DNA from: Streptomyces sp. NBC_00271
GTDB lineage: Bacteria; Actinomycetota; Actinomycetes; Streptomycetales; Streptomycetaceae
Reading direction: 5' to 3'
Length of the DNA stretch: 64,000 nucleotides
Assembly (NCBI RefSeq): GCF_036178845.1
Contig: NZ_CP108070.1
Location: forward strand, 3,720,001 to 3,784,000
Part shown: positions 45,901 to 54,817 of the stretch, one piece after another
Numbering within the stretch: the first letter of the stretch is position 1
How the letters are laid out: each line of letters opens with the position of its first letter
Notes under the pieces: generated by a model
Seen by the model: only the letters and a program-made list of their open reading frames with translations
What the model was told of the DNA's origin: nothing
Database searches by the model: none
Made by a program: the position numbers and the translations under genes

Positions 45901-48284
45901 GCGGGCGGGCTCGGCTGACGTTGTATTCGGCGGCGGCCACACTGATGGCGGCGTGCGCGTTGCTGCCGCTGGTCAAGCCGGCGACGTGGTTCCTCCAGGC
46001 GGTGTTCCTGCTGGCCCTGCAGTCCGGTGTGGGCGCGCTGACCCGGCGGGTTCCGCTGGCCCGGCCGCTGACGGTGGCAGCGCAGGCGCTGGTGATGCTG
46101 ATGCTGCTGACGCTGGTCTTCGCCCAGCAGCAGGCGCTCCTCGGCTTCGTCCCGGGTCCGGAGGCGTTCCGGCATCTCGGCGATCTGCTCCAGGCGGGCA
46201 CGGACGACGTCGGGCGGTACGCGATTCCGGCGCCGCTGTCCGACGGCATCCGCCTGATGCTGATCGGCGGTGTCCTGGTGATCGGGCTCGCGGTGGACAC
46301 GCTCGCGGTGACGTTCCGCAGCGCGGCCCCCGCCGGGCTCCCCCTGCTCGCGCTGTACTCGGTCGCAGCGGGACTGTCGGGCGGCGGCTGGGCCTGGCTG
46401 TGGTTCCTGCTCGCGGCCACGGGCTATCTGATGCTGCTCCTGGCGGAGGGCCGCGACCGGCTCTCCCAGTGGGGCCGGGTCTTCGGCGGCGCGCCCCGCT
46501 CACAGGGGCTGGATGCCTCCCCGGGCACGGTCGCACCGGTCCGCACGGGGCGGCGCATCGGCGTGGTCGCGCTGGGCGTCGCCCTGGCGGTGCCGCTCGC
46601 CCTGCCCGCCCTCGACGGCGGTCTGCTGGGCGGCACGGGCGCGGGCGTCGGCTCGGGTTCCGGCGGCGGCACGATCTCCGCGGTGAACCCGCTGGTCTCG
46701 CTCCGCGACAGCCTGAACGTGGACGAGGACCGCCAGGTCATGTCCTACCGCACCAATACCGAAGACACCCAGGACATGTATCTGCGGATCGTGTCCCTGG
46801 ACGACTTCGACGGCACGGCGTGGAAGCCGGCCCAGCGACACATCCAGGACGTGCCGGACACGTTCCCGACGCCGATCGGCCTCGGGGCCGATGTCCAGCG
46901 CAGCGAGATCCAGACCCGCATCTCGGCGGCCGACTGGTACGCCCAGGACTGGCTGCCCATGCCGTACCCGGTCAGCAAGGTGAACATCAGCGGCAGTTGG
47001 CGGTACGAGCCGGTCGGGCGCACGCTCGTCGGTGACCACGGTCAGAACACGCGCGGCGTGCAGTACGAGGTGACGAGCCTGATCGTGCAGCCGACCGCGG
47101 AGCAGCTGGCGAACGCGCCGGAGCCGTCGAAGGTCCTGAAGCGCGAGTTCACCAAGGTGCCCTCGTCGCTGCCCGCGGTGGTGGCCGACACGGCGCGCAA
47201 GGTCACCGCGGGCTCGACGAACCACTACGAGCAGGCGGTCAAACTCCAGGACTACTTCGCGGTGAACGGCGGGTTCACCTACAACACCCAGGTGCAGGTG
47301 GGCAGCGGCTCGGCCGCGATCGCGCGCTTCCTGAAGGACAAGCAGGGCTTCTGCGTCCACTTCTCCTTCGCGATGGCCTCGATGGCCCGCACGCTGGGGA
47401 TTCCGGCCCGGGTCGCGGTGGGCTTCACACCCGGCTCTCCGCAGTCCGACGGTTCGATGTCGGTGGGGCTGCGGGACGCGCACGCCTGGCCCGAGCTGTA
47501 CTTCGAAGGGGTGGGCTGGACCCGCTTCGAGCCGACCCCGAACCGGGGCTCGGTGCCGGAGTACACCCAGACGGACACGCCCGGGTCGGACTCGTCGACG
47601 GTGCCGAAGCCGTCCACGTCGACGTCCGCGGCGCCGTCCACCGCTCCCTCGGCCAGCGGCAACTGCCTGGCCGAGCAGAAGAAGCTGGAAGCGTGCCCGA
47701 GCCAGTCCGCGTTGGCCACGGTGGGCTCGAAGGACGACGGCACTCCGTGGCTCCAGAACCTGGGGTACGCACTGGCCGGACTCCTGCTGCTGGTCGTACC
47801 GCTGCTGCCGATGCTGTGGCGGATGCGGCTCCGGTCCGTGCGGCTGGGTGCGCACGGCCGCGGTGAGGCGGACGCGCCCGCGTACACGCTGGCGACGTGG
47901 CTGGAGGTGACCGATACGGCGTGGGACTACGGAATCGTGCCGGACGAGTCCCAGACACCACGCAAGGCCGCGGCGCGGATCGTGCGACTCGGGCTCCTCG
48001 AAGCCGAGGCGTCGGAGGCGGTGCACCGGCTGGCCGCGGCGGTCGAGCAGGTGCTGTACGCCCCGCATCCCCGGCTGACGGCGGGGCTCGCGGAGGATGC
48101 CCGTCGTGTCACGGACGCCCTCGGCGCCCGGGCGAGCCGCACCGCCCGCCTGCGCGCCCTGCTCGCGCCCCGCTCAGCCGTCCGGGTGGCCTGGGCGGCG
48201 TCGGCCTACTGGGCGGCTGTGTCGGCCCGGCTGGCGGCGCGCAGAGAGTCCCTGCTGCGACGCCCTTCGGGGCAGAACAGCTGA
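45897..48284 (+). CDS. Transglutaminase-like membrane protein
   Basis: 795 residues. Six or so transmembrane segments in the first 250 residues, then an extracellular transglutaminase-like domain with Cys near residue 486 (KQGFCVHFSFAMASM) and His near 529 (DAHAWPELYF); the third acid is carried by RFEPTP. Another transmembrane segment near residue 625 and a cytoplasmic tail of about 150 residues follow. Layout is that of TgpA-like proteins. Substrate in the wall or membrane is unknown. ATG start overlaps the DUF58 stop. Confidence 0.93.
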   Translation: MSGRARLTLYSAAATLMAACALLPLVKPATWFLQAVFLLALQSGVGALTRRVPLARPLTVAAQALVMLMLLTLVFAQQQALLGFVPGPEAFRHLGDLLQAGTDDVGRYAIPAPLSDGIRLMLIGGVLVIGLAVDTLAVTFRSAAPAGLPLLALYSVAAGLSGGGWAWLWFLLAATGYLMLLLAEGRDRLSQWGRVFGGAPRSQGLDASPGTVAPVRTGRRIGVVALGVALAVPLALPALDGGLLGGTGAGVGSGSGGGTISAVNPLVSLRDSLNVDEDRQVMSYRTNTEDTQDMYLRIVSLDDFDGTAWKPAQRHIQDVPDTFPTPIGLGADVQRSEIQTRISAADWYAQDWLPMPYPVSKVNISGSWRYEPVGRTLVGDHGQNTRGVQYEVTSLIVQPTAEQLANAPEPSKVLKREFTKVPSSLPAVVADTARKVTAGSTNHYEQAVKLQDYFAVNGGFTYNTQVQVGSGSAAIARFLKDKQGFCVHFSFAMASMARTLGIPARVAVGFTPGSPQSDGSMSVGLRDAHAWPELYFEGVGWTRFEPTPNRGSVPEYTQTDTPGSDSSTVPKPSTSTSAAPSTAPSASGNCLAEQKKLEACPSQSALATVGSKDDGTPWLQNLGYALAGLLLLVVPLLPMLWRMRLRSVRLGAHGRGEADAPAYTLATWLEVTDTAWDYGIVPDESQTPRKAAARIVRLGLLEAEASEAVHRLAAAVEQVLYAPHPRLTAGLAEDARRVTDALGARASRTARLRALLAPRSAVRVAWAASAYWAAVSARLAARRESLLRRPSGQNS

Positions 48285-48300
48285 CGTCGCGTTGAACCGT

Positions 48301-48334
48301 GTGGCCCGTGTCCCCGGCCGGGGACACGGGCCAC
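48301..48334. terminator. 34-bp perfect palindrome after the transglutaminase gene
   Basis: 17-bp arms meet with no spacer: GTGGCCCGTGTCCCCGG and its exact complement. Located 17 nt after the stop. Very likely the terminator of the moxR operon. Confidence 0.85.
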
Positions 48335-48493
48335 ATGTGGTGGGTGCCCGGCCGGGACGGAGGCCGCCGGTGGCGACCCGCCGGTGCCGGTCGGCGTCCC
48401 ACAGGCGAAGGTTCGGTTCTCGTCGGCGTCACGCATGCTCTTCACGCCGGTGCTTCACGCCGGGGCGGGCAAGACGCCCTGTCGGGGTACGAC

Positions 48494-48536
48494 TGAGGGG
48501 GTGTCCCCACCCGGCCCGGGTGGGGACACCCCCTCA
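48494..48536. terminator. 20-bp hairpin, second terminator in the 48.3-48.6 kb gap
   Basis: Perfect 20-bp arms (48494..48513 and 48517..48536) with a 3-nt loop, 49 nt past the DUF3040 stop on its side. With the palindrome at 48301 it insulates the convergent transcripts. The rest of 48285..48585 shows no gene. Confidence 0.88.
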
Positions 48537-48585
48537 CGCGTTGTCTTCGACTGCGGGCGCCCGCAGGGCCACTGCCCTCGCGGGA

Positions 48586-48981
48586 CTACTGACCCTGCTC
48601 GTCTCGGCGTCGCTGCCAGCGTTGTTCGATGCGGTCCATCATGGAGCGGCGCTGTCGGCCCTGGTGGCGCGTGGCGGGTGCGCCGGGCGCGGCCGGCTGC
48701 TCACCCGGCTTGGGAGCCTTGCGCCAACCGGTGACGGCGAGCACCGCACAGCCCAGCATGACGAGAAAACCCACCACGCTGACCCAGATCTGCTTGGAGA
48801 CCATTCCGGCCATGAGGAGCGCGATACCCACCAGAAAGCCCGCGACCGCCTGGTAGACCCGTCGCCGGGTGTACGTACGCAGCCCGCTTCCCTCAAGCGC
48901 TGTCGCGAACTTGGGATCTTCGGCGTACAGCGCTCGCTCCATCTGCTCGAGCATTCGCTGCTCGTGCTCCGAGAGCGGCAC
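48586..48981 (-). CDS. DUF3040 membrane protein
   Basis: 131 residues. N-terminus VPLSEHEQRMLEQMERALYAEDPKFA is the DUF3040 signature; two hydrophobic segments (about 45-65 and 68-88) follow, then a basic Arg/Gln-rich tail. The domain is actinobacterial and often sits near division genes, but its role is unclear. GTG at 48981 with GAGGAGGA upstream. The frame is open to 49125 without a ribosome site. Confidence 0.9.
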   Translation of the reverse strand: MPLSEHEQRMLEQMERALYAEDPKFATALEGSGLRTYTRRRVYQAVAGFLVGIALLMAGMVSKQIWVSVVGFLVMLGCAVLAVTGWRKAPKPGEQPAAPGAPATRHQGRQRRSMMDRIEQRWQRRRDEQGQ

Positions 48982-49256
48982 GGCGTCCTCCTCATCGTGC
49001 AGTCGCCGGGGCGACCGGGGGTCCCCTTCAGGATAGGCAGGGAATCGCCCCCGTGAAACCCGCCCCTCTGCGCCAATTCGCCAACCGGAACCCGCCATGG
49101 CACCCCGATTCACTGAGGCGTGCATTCCCCAGCAACCGGCCCGTCATGCCGGATGGTCTCCCTCGATCATACGGCGCCGAGCGCCCGATCGGGTGGCCTG
49201 TGGCGTACTCCATCTGCCGCCCCGCCCCTGATCAGGGGCGCAACATGAGAGGCGGC

Positions 49257-50027
49257 TCACCCCTCGTCGGCCTCCTGCGCCTCACCGAGCACATGAAGCT
49301 GCGTGGCCACGGAGTGGAACGCGGGGAGTTCGGCGGCCGCCGCCTCGAGCTGCAGGAGGGCCTCCACGGCACCCGGCTCGGTGTCCACGAGGACGCCGGG
49401 GACCAGGTCCGCGAAGACCCGTACGCCGTGCACGGCGCCGACGCGCAGACCCGCGCCCTCGACGAGCGCGGTGAGCTGGTCGGCGGTGAATCGGTGGGGT
49501 ACGGGATCGCCCTCGCCCCAGCGTCCGTCCGGGTCGTCGAGCGCCTGCTTGGCCTCCTTGAAGTGGCCGGCGAGGGCACGGGCGAGCACGGCGCCGCCCA
49601 GGCCCGCCGCGAGGAGGCTGAGAACGCCCTCGGGGCGCAGCGCGTCCACCACGTTGCGCACGCCGTCGGCGGGGTCGTCCACGTACTCCAGGACCCCGTG
49701 GCACAGCACGACGTCGTAGCCACCGCGCTCGACGACGTCGAAGAGGCCGTGGGCGTCGCCCTGGACACCCTTGACACGGTCGGCGACCCCGGCCTCGGCG
49801 GCCCGGCGCTCCAGCGCGAACAGCGCGTTCGGGCTGGGGTCGACGACGGTGACACGGTGGCCGAGGCGAGCCACGGGCACCGCGAAGTTGCCGCTGCCGC
49901 CTCCGGTGTCGAGGACGTCCAGGGACTCCCGCCCGGTGGCCTTGACCCGGCGGTCGAGAGCGTCCTTGAGGACCTCCCAGACCACGGCGGTACGGAGAGA
50001 AGCGCGAGGGCGCGTCGGGTCCGGCAC
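49257..50027 (-). CDS. SAM-dependent methyltransferase
   Basis: 256 residues, class I methyltransferase fold. Motif I LDTGGGSGNFAVPVARLG near residue 40, motif II acidic VDPSPNAL, motif IV CHGVLEYVDDP are visible. Resembles CmoM/SmtA-type enzymes. Substrate unknown. GTG start. A 189-nt gap separates it from the HEPN gene upstream on the same strand. Confidence 0.9.
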   Translation of the reverse strand: MPDPTRPRASLRTAVVWEVLKDALDRRVKATGRESLDVLDTGGGSGNFAVPVARLGHRVTVVDPSPNALFALERRAAEAGVADRVKGVQGDAHGLFDVVERGGYDVVLCHGVLEYVDDPADGVRNVVDALRPEGVLSLLAAGLGGAVLARALAGHFKEAKQALDDPDGRWGEGDPVPHRFTADQLTALVEGAGLRVGAVHGVRVFADLVPGVLVDTEPGAVEALLQLEAAAAELPAFHSVATQLHVLGEAQEADEG

Positions 50028-50216
50028 GGCAGTTGACTCCTCGGAGCGGCACCGCCTCTTGCGCGGCGGAGCGATCGGGGGGCCTCCCGGCAGGAGGCTT
50101 CAGGCGCCTCCACCCTATTGCCTCCACCGTCGTACCTGACCCTCCGTCTCACCCGGTGGATCACGCGTCGGATCAGGCATCGGATCAGGCATCGGATCGC
50201 GCGGCGGCTCACGGAG

Positions 50217-50801
50217 TCAGCTCGCGTCCGGGACCTCCCGGTCCGCCCTGTGCTCCCCGCCCTCCCCGTCTCCGTCCCCCTCCTCCTCTCCGTTGCGACG
50301 GGGCTGGGGCAGTACGGGTTGCAGCACCAGCATCCGCTCGACGAGGCGCAGGAACATCGCCACGTCGCGTATCAGGTCGTCTGCGTCGCGGGTGCCGGCC
50401 GCGCCCCGGATACCCGCCTCGGCGCGGGCGCGCCGGTCGGCCCCGGAGGCGAACAGGGCGCTCCACTCGGTGAGTTCGGGCGCGATCTCGGGGAGCACTT
50501 CCCAGGCGCTCCGGATGCGGGCGCGGCGTCGGGGTGTGGGCTCCGGGCGGCCCCGTGCGGCGAGAACGGCGGCGGCGGTGCGCAGGGCCGCCAAGTGCGC
50601 CGTCGCGTAGCGCTCATTGGGGGTTTCCAGGGCGGTCGCCTCGTCGAGGCCGGCGCGGGCCTGGGCGAGCAGGTCGAGGGCGGCGGGCGGGGCCGTGGCC
50701 CGGCGGAGCACGGGGTGCACGTCGCCCGCCGGGCCGGTCAGTGAGGGGGCAGGGCCGGTGGCGCGGCGCCGGTGGGCGGCTGCTGCGGAAGAGGTGGCCA
50801 T
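50217..50801 (-). CDS. HEPN-domain protein of the actinobacterial SAV_6107 family
   Basis: 194 residues, Ala/Arg-rich, all-helical, soluble. The stretch ALDLLAQARAGLDEATALETPNERYATAHLAALR and the later AWEVLPEIAPEL match the SAV_6107-type HEPN family as I recall it. HEPN domains often carry RxxxxH nuclease sites or act as RNA-binding antitoxin partners; I do not see an RxxxxH in the expected place, so activity is uncertain. ATG start after AGGAGG. Divergent from the ATPase-YhgE-TetR operon. Confidence 0.8.
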   Translation of the reverse strand: MATSSAAAAHRRRATGPAPSLTGPAGDVHPVLRRATAPPAALDLLAQARAGLDEATALETPNERYATAHLAALRTAAAVLAARGRPEPTPRRRARIRSAWEVLPEIAPELTEWSALFASGADRRARAEAGIRGAAGTRDADDLIRDVAMFLRLVERMLVLQPVLPQPRRNGEEEGDGDGEGGEHRADREVPDAS

Positions 50802-50894
50802 GACGAACCTCCTGTCGTCTGTGTGACGGCACTGTGGCCGTATGTGCCCATCGTGAGGTATGCCACTGACAATCCGTTCTGACCTGGGCCTTTG

Positions 50895-50945
50895 CTTCGA
50901 TCGAAGGTTCGGGTTAGTTTTTGCACTGACCAGTCAGTTCAAAAA
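50895..50945. promoter_or_regulatory. Palindromic operators in the HEPN / exporter divergent promoter
   Basis: The perfect palindrome CTTCGATCGAAG lies at 50895..50906. A second, near-perfect 28-bp palindrome spans 50918..50945: TTTTTG-n-ACTGAC-n2-GTCAGT-n-CAAAAA, ending 22 nt before the ATPase start. Its shape fits a TetR-family operator, and a TetR gene ends the operon, so autoregulation is likely. Confidence 0.75.
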
Positions 50946-50966
50946 TGTTCAGGGGATGGGGACGCT

Positions 50967-51740
50967 GTGGACGGTCCGCTCGGACTCGGTGTCACGGCCA
51001 GGGACTTCGGACTCGAGGGCCCCCGCGGCTGGGCGTTCCGCGGGGTCGGTGTCGATGCGGGGCCCGGCTCGCTGATCGCGGTCGCGGGGCCGTCCGGCTC
51101 GGGCCGTACGTGCCTGCTGCTCGCGCTCACGGGCCGGATGCGGTCCACCGAGGGGACGGCCACCGTGGGCGGGGCCACGCTGCCGCGGCAGATGGCCGCG
51201 GTGCGTCGCGCGAGCGCGCTGGCCCATGTCCCGGGTGTCACCGACCTGGACCCCGCCCTGACCGTCGGGGAGCACCTGCTCGAACGGGCGCTGTTGCAGC
51301 GGCGGTTCGGTGCGTCCCTGAAGGACTCCCTGCGCGGGCCGCTGCGTCCGCGAGCCGAGCGGGCGGCCGAGGGGAAGCTGCGGATCGACTCCGCGCTGGC
51401 CGCCGCCGGGCTGGACCGGGAGGCCCTGCCCAAGGGCTCCCGGACCGCCGTACGCGACCTGGAGCGGCTCGAAGCCCTGCGGCTGTCCGTCGCGTTGGCC
51501 CTCGTCGGCCGCCCGGGGCTGCTCGGCGTCGACGACACCGACCTCAAGTTGGCGGATGCCGAACGGGCCGAGGTCTGGGCCCTGCTGAAGTCGATCGCCC
51601 AGTCGGGCACCACGGTCGTGGCGGTGTGCGGCGAGGCTCCCGACGGAGCCGTCCGCGTGTCCACCCGCCCGACCGACCACACCAGCGAGACCGACGACAA
51701 GGAGACGGCCGATGCGCTCGCCGAGACTGGCCGTTCTTGA
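50967..51740 (+). CDS. Degenerate ABC-type ATPase of a YhgE-linked exporter
   Basis: 257 residues. Fold and position match an ABC ATPase paired with the membrane protein that follows, but the motifs are damaged: Walker A reads GPSGSGRT with Arg at residue 47 in place of Lys; the LSGGQ signature is absent; the Walker B region is LLGVDDTDLKL, with Asp (residue 190) where the catalytic Glu should be. It may bind nucleotide without hydrolysing it, or use another mechanism. GTG at 50967 follows GGGGA. It overlaps the next gene by 29 nt. Confidence 0.82.
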   Translation: MDGPLGLGVTARDFGLEGPRGWAFRGVGVDAGPGSLIAVAGPSGSGRTCLLLALTGRMRSTEGTATVGGATLPRQMAAVRRASALAHVPGVTDLDPALTVGEHLLERALLQRRFGASLKDSLRGPLRPRAERAAEGKLRIDSALAAAGLDREALPKGSRTAVRDLERLEALRLSVALALVGRPGLLGVDDTDLKLADAERAEVWALLKSIAQSGTTVVAVCGEAPDGAVRVSTRPTDHTSETDDKETADALAETGRS

Positions 51741-53796
51741 GCTCAGGCGCTTCGGCCGGGGCGGACTCCCACGCGCCGCGCTGGCCGCGCTCCTGTTGCT
51801 GCCGCTGCTGTACGGCGCCCTCTACCTGTGGTCGTTCTGGGACCCGTACGGCCGGCTGGACCGCATTCCCGTGGCGCTCGTGAACGACGACAAGGGGGCG
51901 AGCGTCGCGGGCAAGAAGCTCTCGGCGGGCGAGGACATCACCAAGGGGCTGCGCGACAGCGACACCTTCGAGTGGCACGAGGTGAGCGCGGCCGAGGCCC
52001 GCCGGGGTGTCGAGGACGGCACGTACTACCTGTCGCTGACCATGCCGTCCGACTTCAGCCGAAGGATCGCCTCCAGCTCCGGGGAAGCTCCGGAGACGGG
52101 CGCCCTCCAGGTGCGTACGAACGACGCGAACAACTACATCGTCGGGCAGATCTCACGGACGGTGTTCGGCGAGGTGCGCACGGCGGCGTCCACGAAGGCC
52201 TCCCGGTCGTTCCTGGACAAGATCTTCATCTCGTTCTCGGACATCCACGGGGCGACCGAGGAGGCCGCCAAGGGGGCCGACAAACTCAGCGGTGGCATCA
52301 CCCGGGCCCGGAAGGGCTCCGAGGACCTCGCCGACGGCCTGAAGGACGCCAAGGAGGGCAGTGGCAAGCTCTCCGGGGGCCTGCGCAAGCTCGACAAGGG
52401 CGCCGGCGACCTGGCGGACGGCTCGCGGCAGGTCGCCGACGGCACGGGGGTGCTGGCCGACAAGGTCAACGGGGTCGCGGACAAGGTGGGCCCCTTCCTG
52501 AAGGACAACGAGAAGTCGATCGGCGACACGGCCCGGCTCGTCGCCGACTCCGCCGCAGGGATCCGCCACAACCTCGACACGCTGGTGAAGACGGCCCCGG
52601 TCGCCGCCAAGGGCGCCCATACGGCGTCCGACGCGCTGAGCGCCGTCTACAGGGCACGCTGCGAGACCCTGCCGTTGCCCGACGCGGCGTGCCCGGACCT
52701 GAAGAAGGCCCGGCAGGCGGCCGCGGACGTGGCCGAGGTCGCCGACGACGTGAACAGCCTCATCAGCGACCAGAACGGCGATCTCGACCGGCTCGACAAG
52801 AACCTGGGCACCCTGCAGAAGCAGGCCCAGGCCCTCGCCGACCGCTCGCCGCACCTCTCCGAAGACCTCACCGACGCCGTCTCCAAGGTCAACAAGCTCA
52901 ACGAGGGCGCCGAGAAGGTCGCCGCGGGGGCCAAGAAGCTGCGCGCGGGCCTCGGCACGGCCAAGACCGGCGCGGCGGACCTCGACACGGGGGTCGGCAA
53001 GCTGAAGACGGGCGCGGGCACCCTCGACGAGGGCATGTACAAGCTCGTCGGCGGCTCGGGGCAGCTCGCCGGTGGGCTGCACGACGGCGCCGGGCAGATC
53101 CCCGACTACGACCGGCAGGACCGCGACCTGCGCACCCAGGTCATGGCCGATCCGGTGAAGCTCGCCTCCAAGGACCTGCACAAGGCGCCCAACTACGGCA
53201 CCGGCTTCGCCCCGTACTTCATCCCGCTGTCCCTGTGGGTGGGCGCGATGGTGGCGTACATGCTGATCCAGCCGCTGAACCGGCGCGCGCTCGCGGTGGG
53301 TGCCTCGGCCTGGCGCATCGCACTGGCGGGCTGGCTGCCGGTGGCCGCCCTGGGCGTGCTCCAGACGGTGGCCCTGATGTCCGTGCTGCACTGGGCGATC
53401 GGCCTGGAGATGGTGCGGGCGGCCGGGACGGTCGGCTTCCTGTGCCTGGTGACGGCGTGCTTCGCGGCGCTCGTGCAGTGGCTGAACGCACGCTTCGGAG
53501 CGGCGGGCCGGATTCTCGTACTCGCCCTCCTGATGCTCCAGCTGACCTCGGCGGGCGGCACGTACCCCGTCCAGACCAGTCCGGGCTTCTTCAACGCGAT
53601 CCACCCCTTCTTGCCGATGAGTTACGTCGTCGAGGCCCTCCGCCGGCTCATCACGGGCGGCGGTCTCGGACCGGTCTGGCAGGCGTGCGCCGTCCTCACG
53701 GCGTTCACCGCGGGCGCGCTCGCGCTCACCGCCCTGTCGGCACACCGCAAGCAGGTGTGGACCCTCGACCGTCTGCACCCCGAGCTGAGCCTGTGA
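51712..53796 (+). CDS. YhgE/Pip-type membrane protein
   Basis: 694 residues. N-terminal transmembrane segment (about 18-40), then a long extracellular region with heptad-like repeats rich in LADG, GLRKLD and GSGK units (residues about 190-450), and five or six transmembrane helices of the ABC-2 permease type (about 505-680). This is the YhgE/Pip layout; Pip is a phage infection protein and Esx-type export partner in Gram-positives. Likely works with the degenerate ATPase. ATG start inside the ATPase gene. Confidence 0.9.
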   Translation: MRSPRLAVLELRRFGRGGLPRAALAALLLLPLLYGALYLWSFWDPYGRLDRIPVALVNDDKGASVAGKKLSAGEDITKGLRDSDTFEWHEVSAAEARRGVEDGTYYLSLTMPSDFSRRIASSSGEAPETGALQVRTNDANNYIVGQISRTVFGEVRTAASTKASRSFLDKIFISFSDIHGATEEAAKGADKLSGGITRARKGSEDLADGLKDAKEGSGKLSGGLRKLDKGAGDLADGSRQVADGTGVLADKVNGVADKVGPFLKDNEKSIGDTARLVADSAAGIRHNLDTLVKTAPVAAKGAHTASDALSAVYRARCETLPLPDAACPDLKKARQAAADVAEVADDVNSLISDQNGDLDRLDKNLGTLQKQAQALADRSPHLSEDLTDAVSKVNKLNEGAEKVAAGAKKLRAGLGTAKTGAADLDTGVGKLKTGAGTLDEGMYKLVGGSGQLAGGLHDGAGQIPDYDRQDRDLRTQVMADPVKLASKDLHKAPNYGTGFAPYFIPLSLWVGAMVAYMLIQPLNRRALAVGASAWRIALAGWLPVAALGVLQTVALMSVLHWAIGLEMVRAAGTVGFLCLVTACFAALVQWLNARFGAAGRILVLALLMLQLTSAGGTYPVQTSPGFFNAIHPFLPMSYVVEALRRLITGGGLGPVWQACAVLTAFTAGALALTALSAHRKQVWTLDRLHPELSL

Positions 53797-53807
53797 CAAT
53801 CAGGGCC

Positions 53808-54434
53808 ATGGAAAGCAGCAGCACCACGGCAGGCGGCGGCCGTCGCGAGGCGACCCGGCAGAAGCTCTACGAGGCGGCGGTCACCCTCATCGCGGAACAG
53901 GGGTTCTCCGCCACCACCGTGGACGAGATCGCCGAGCGGGCCGGGGTCGCGAAAGGCACGGTCTACTACAACTTCGCGAGCAAGTCCGTCCTCTTCGAGG
54001 AGTTGCTGCGGCACGGCGTGGGACTCCTCACCGCCTCGCTGCGGGAGGCCGCGGAGCGCACCGAGCAGGATGGCGGCACCAGGGTCGACGCACTGGACGC
54101 GATGATCAGGGCCGGGCTCGCCTTCATCAACCGCTACCCGGCCTTCACCCAGCTCTACGTGGCCGAGCTGTGGCGCACCAACCGGGCCTGGCAGTCCACG
54201 CTCATGGTGGTCCGGCAGGAGGCGGTCGCGGTCGTCGAGGGCGTGCTGCGCGAAGGGGTGGCGAACGGCGAGCTCAGCGACGAGATCGACGTTCCGCTGA
54301 CGGCCGCCGCGCTGGTCGGGATGGTCCTGGTGGCCGCCCTGGACTGGCAGGCCTTCCAGCCGGAGCGTTCCCTGGACGACGTCCACGCGGCGCTGTCGCG
54401 GCTGCTCCAGGGCCGTGTGAGCGGCAACCGGTGA
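53808..54434 (+). CDS. TetR-family transcriptional regulator
   Basis: 208 residues. N-terminal helix-turn-helix: RQKLYEAAVTLIAEQGFSATTVDEIAERAGVAKGTVYYNFASKS spans about residues 15-58 and is the TetR DNA-binding domain; the C-terminal ligand domain is helical. It probably represses the ATPase-YhgE operon through the palindrome at 50918..50945. ATG at 53808 lies 11 nt after the YhgE stop; GTG at 53793 overlaps it and is an alternative. A strong hairpin follows. Confidence 0.9.
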   Translation: MESSSTTAGGGRREATRQKLYEAAVTLIAEQGFSATTVDEIAERAGVAKGTVYYNFASKSVLFEELLRHGVGLLTASLREAAERTEQDGGTRVDALDAMIRAGLAFINRYPAFTQLYVAELWRTNRAWQSTLMVVRQEAVAVVEGVLREGVANGELSDEIDVPLTAAALVGMVLVAALDWQAFQPERSLDDVHAALSRLLQGRVSGNR

Positions 54435-54817
54435 GCTGACAGGGCTCGGTACGGAAACGGGGCACGGCGAAGCGCCGGTCCGAGGTGGCCGCGTCCCCCC
54501 GCGGGCCACTTCGAACCGGCGCTTCGCCTCACTCCCCGTACTCCCCGTTGGGCCCCCGTTCGGTCGTCCCCCGGGTTCCCCCGTGCCTCGCTCCCGCCGA
54601 CGGAGTCGGCGGAAGGAGCGGCCAAGGGCGCGAGGACCGTTCCGCCGCCCCGTGTCGGCGGTACCGGAGCCGCGCCCCTTTCCGTGCCTCCACTCTCTCT
54701 TTCGCGCTGGTCGCGCCCCATCCGCGCGCGTACTCATCTCACTCACTAGGTACGGATACTCAGCCGTACGCACTCATGCCCAGGACGCACCGTCGTCAAC
54801 TGGTTACGATCGCGTCC
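54435..54817. other. Gap after the TetR gene with a large hairpin
   Basis: 383 nt. A 25-bp stem lies at 54466..54490 and 54504..54528 with a 13-nt loop and one mismatch; this is the likely terminator. GTACGG and CCGTAC form an inverted repeat at 54748..54767. TACGAT at 54805..54810 precedes the DUF4126 start by 7 nt and may be its -10 element. No gene seen otherwise. Confidence 0.6.
54466..54528 (+). terminator. 25-bp hairpin after the TetR gene
   Basis: GGCGAAGCGCCGGT... pairs with its complement further on; 24 of 25 positions pair, one as G-U. It starts 31 nt after the stop. Confidence 0.8.

Noticed and set aside
51828..54434. Long plus frame covering YhgE in another frame before the TetR gene
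   Set aside because: Only its last 208 residues are a real TetR protein; the earlier part is a shadow of the YhgE-type gene.
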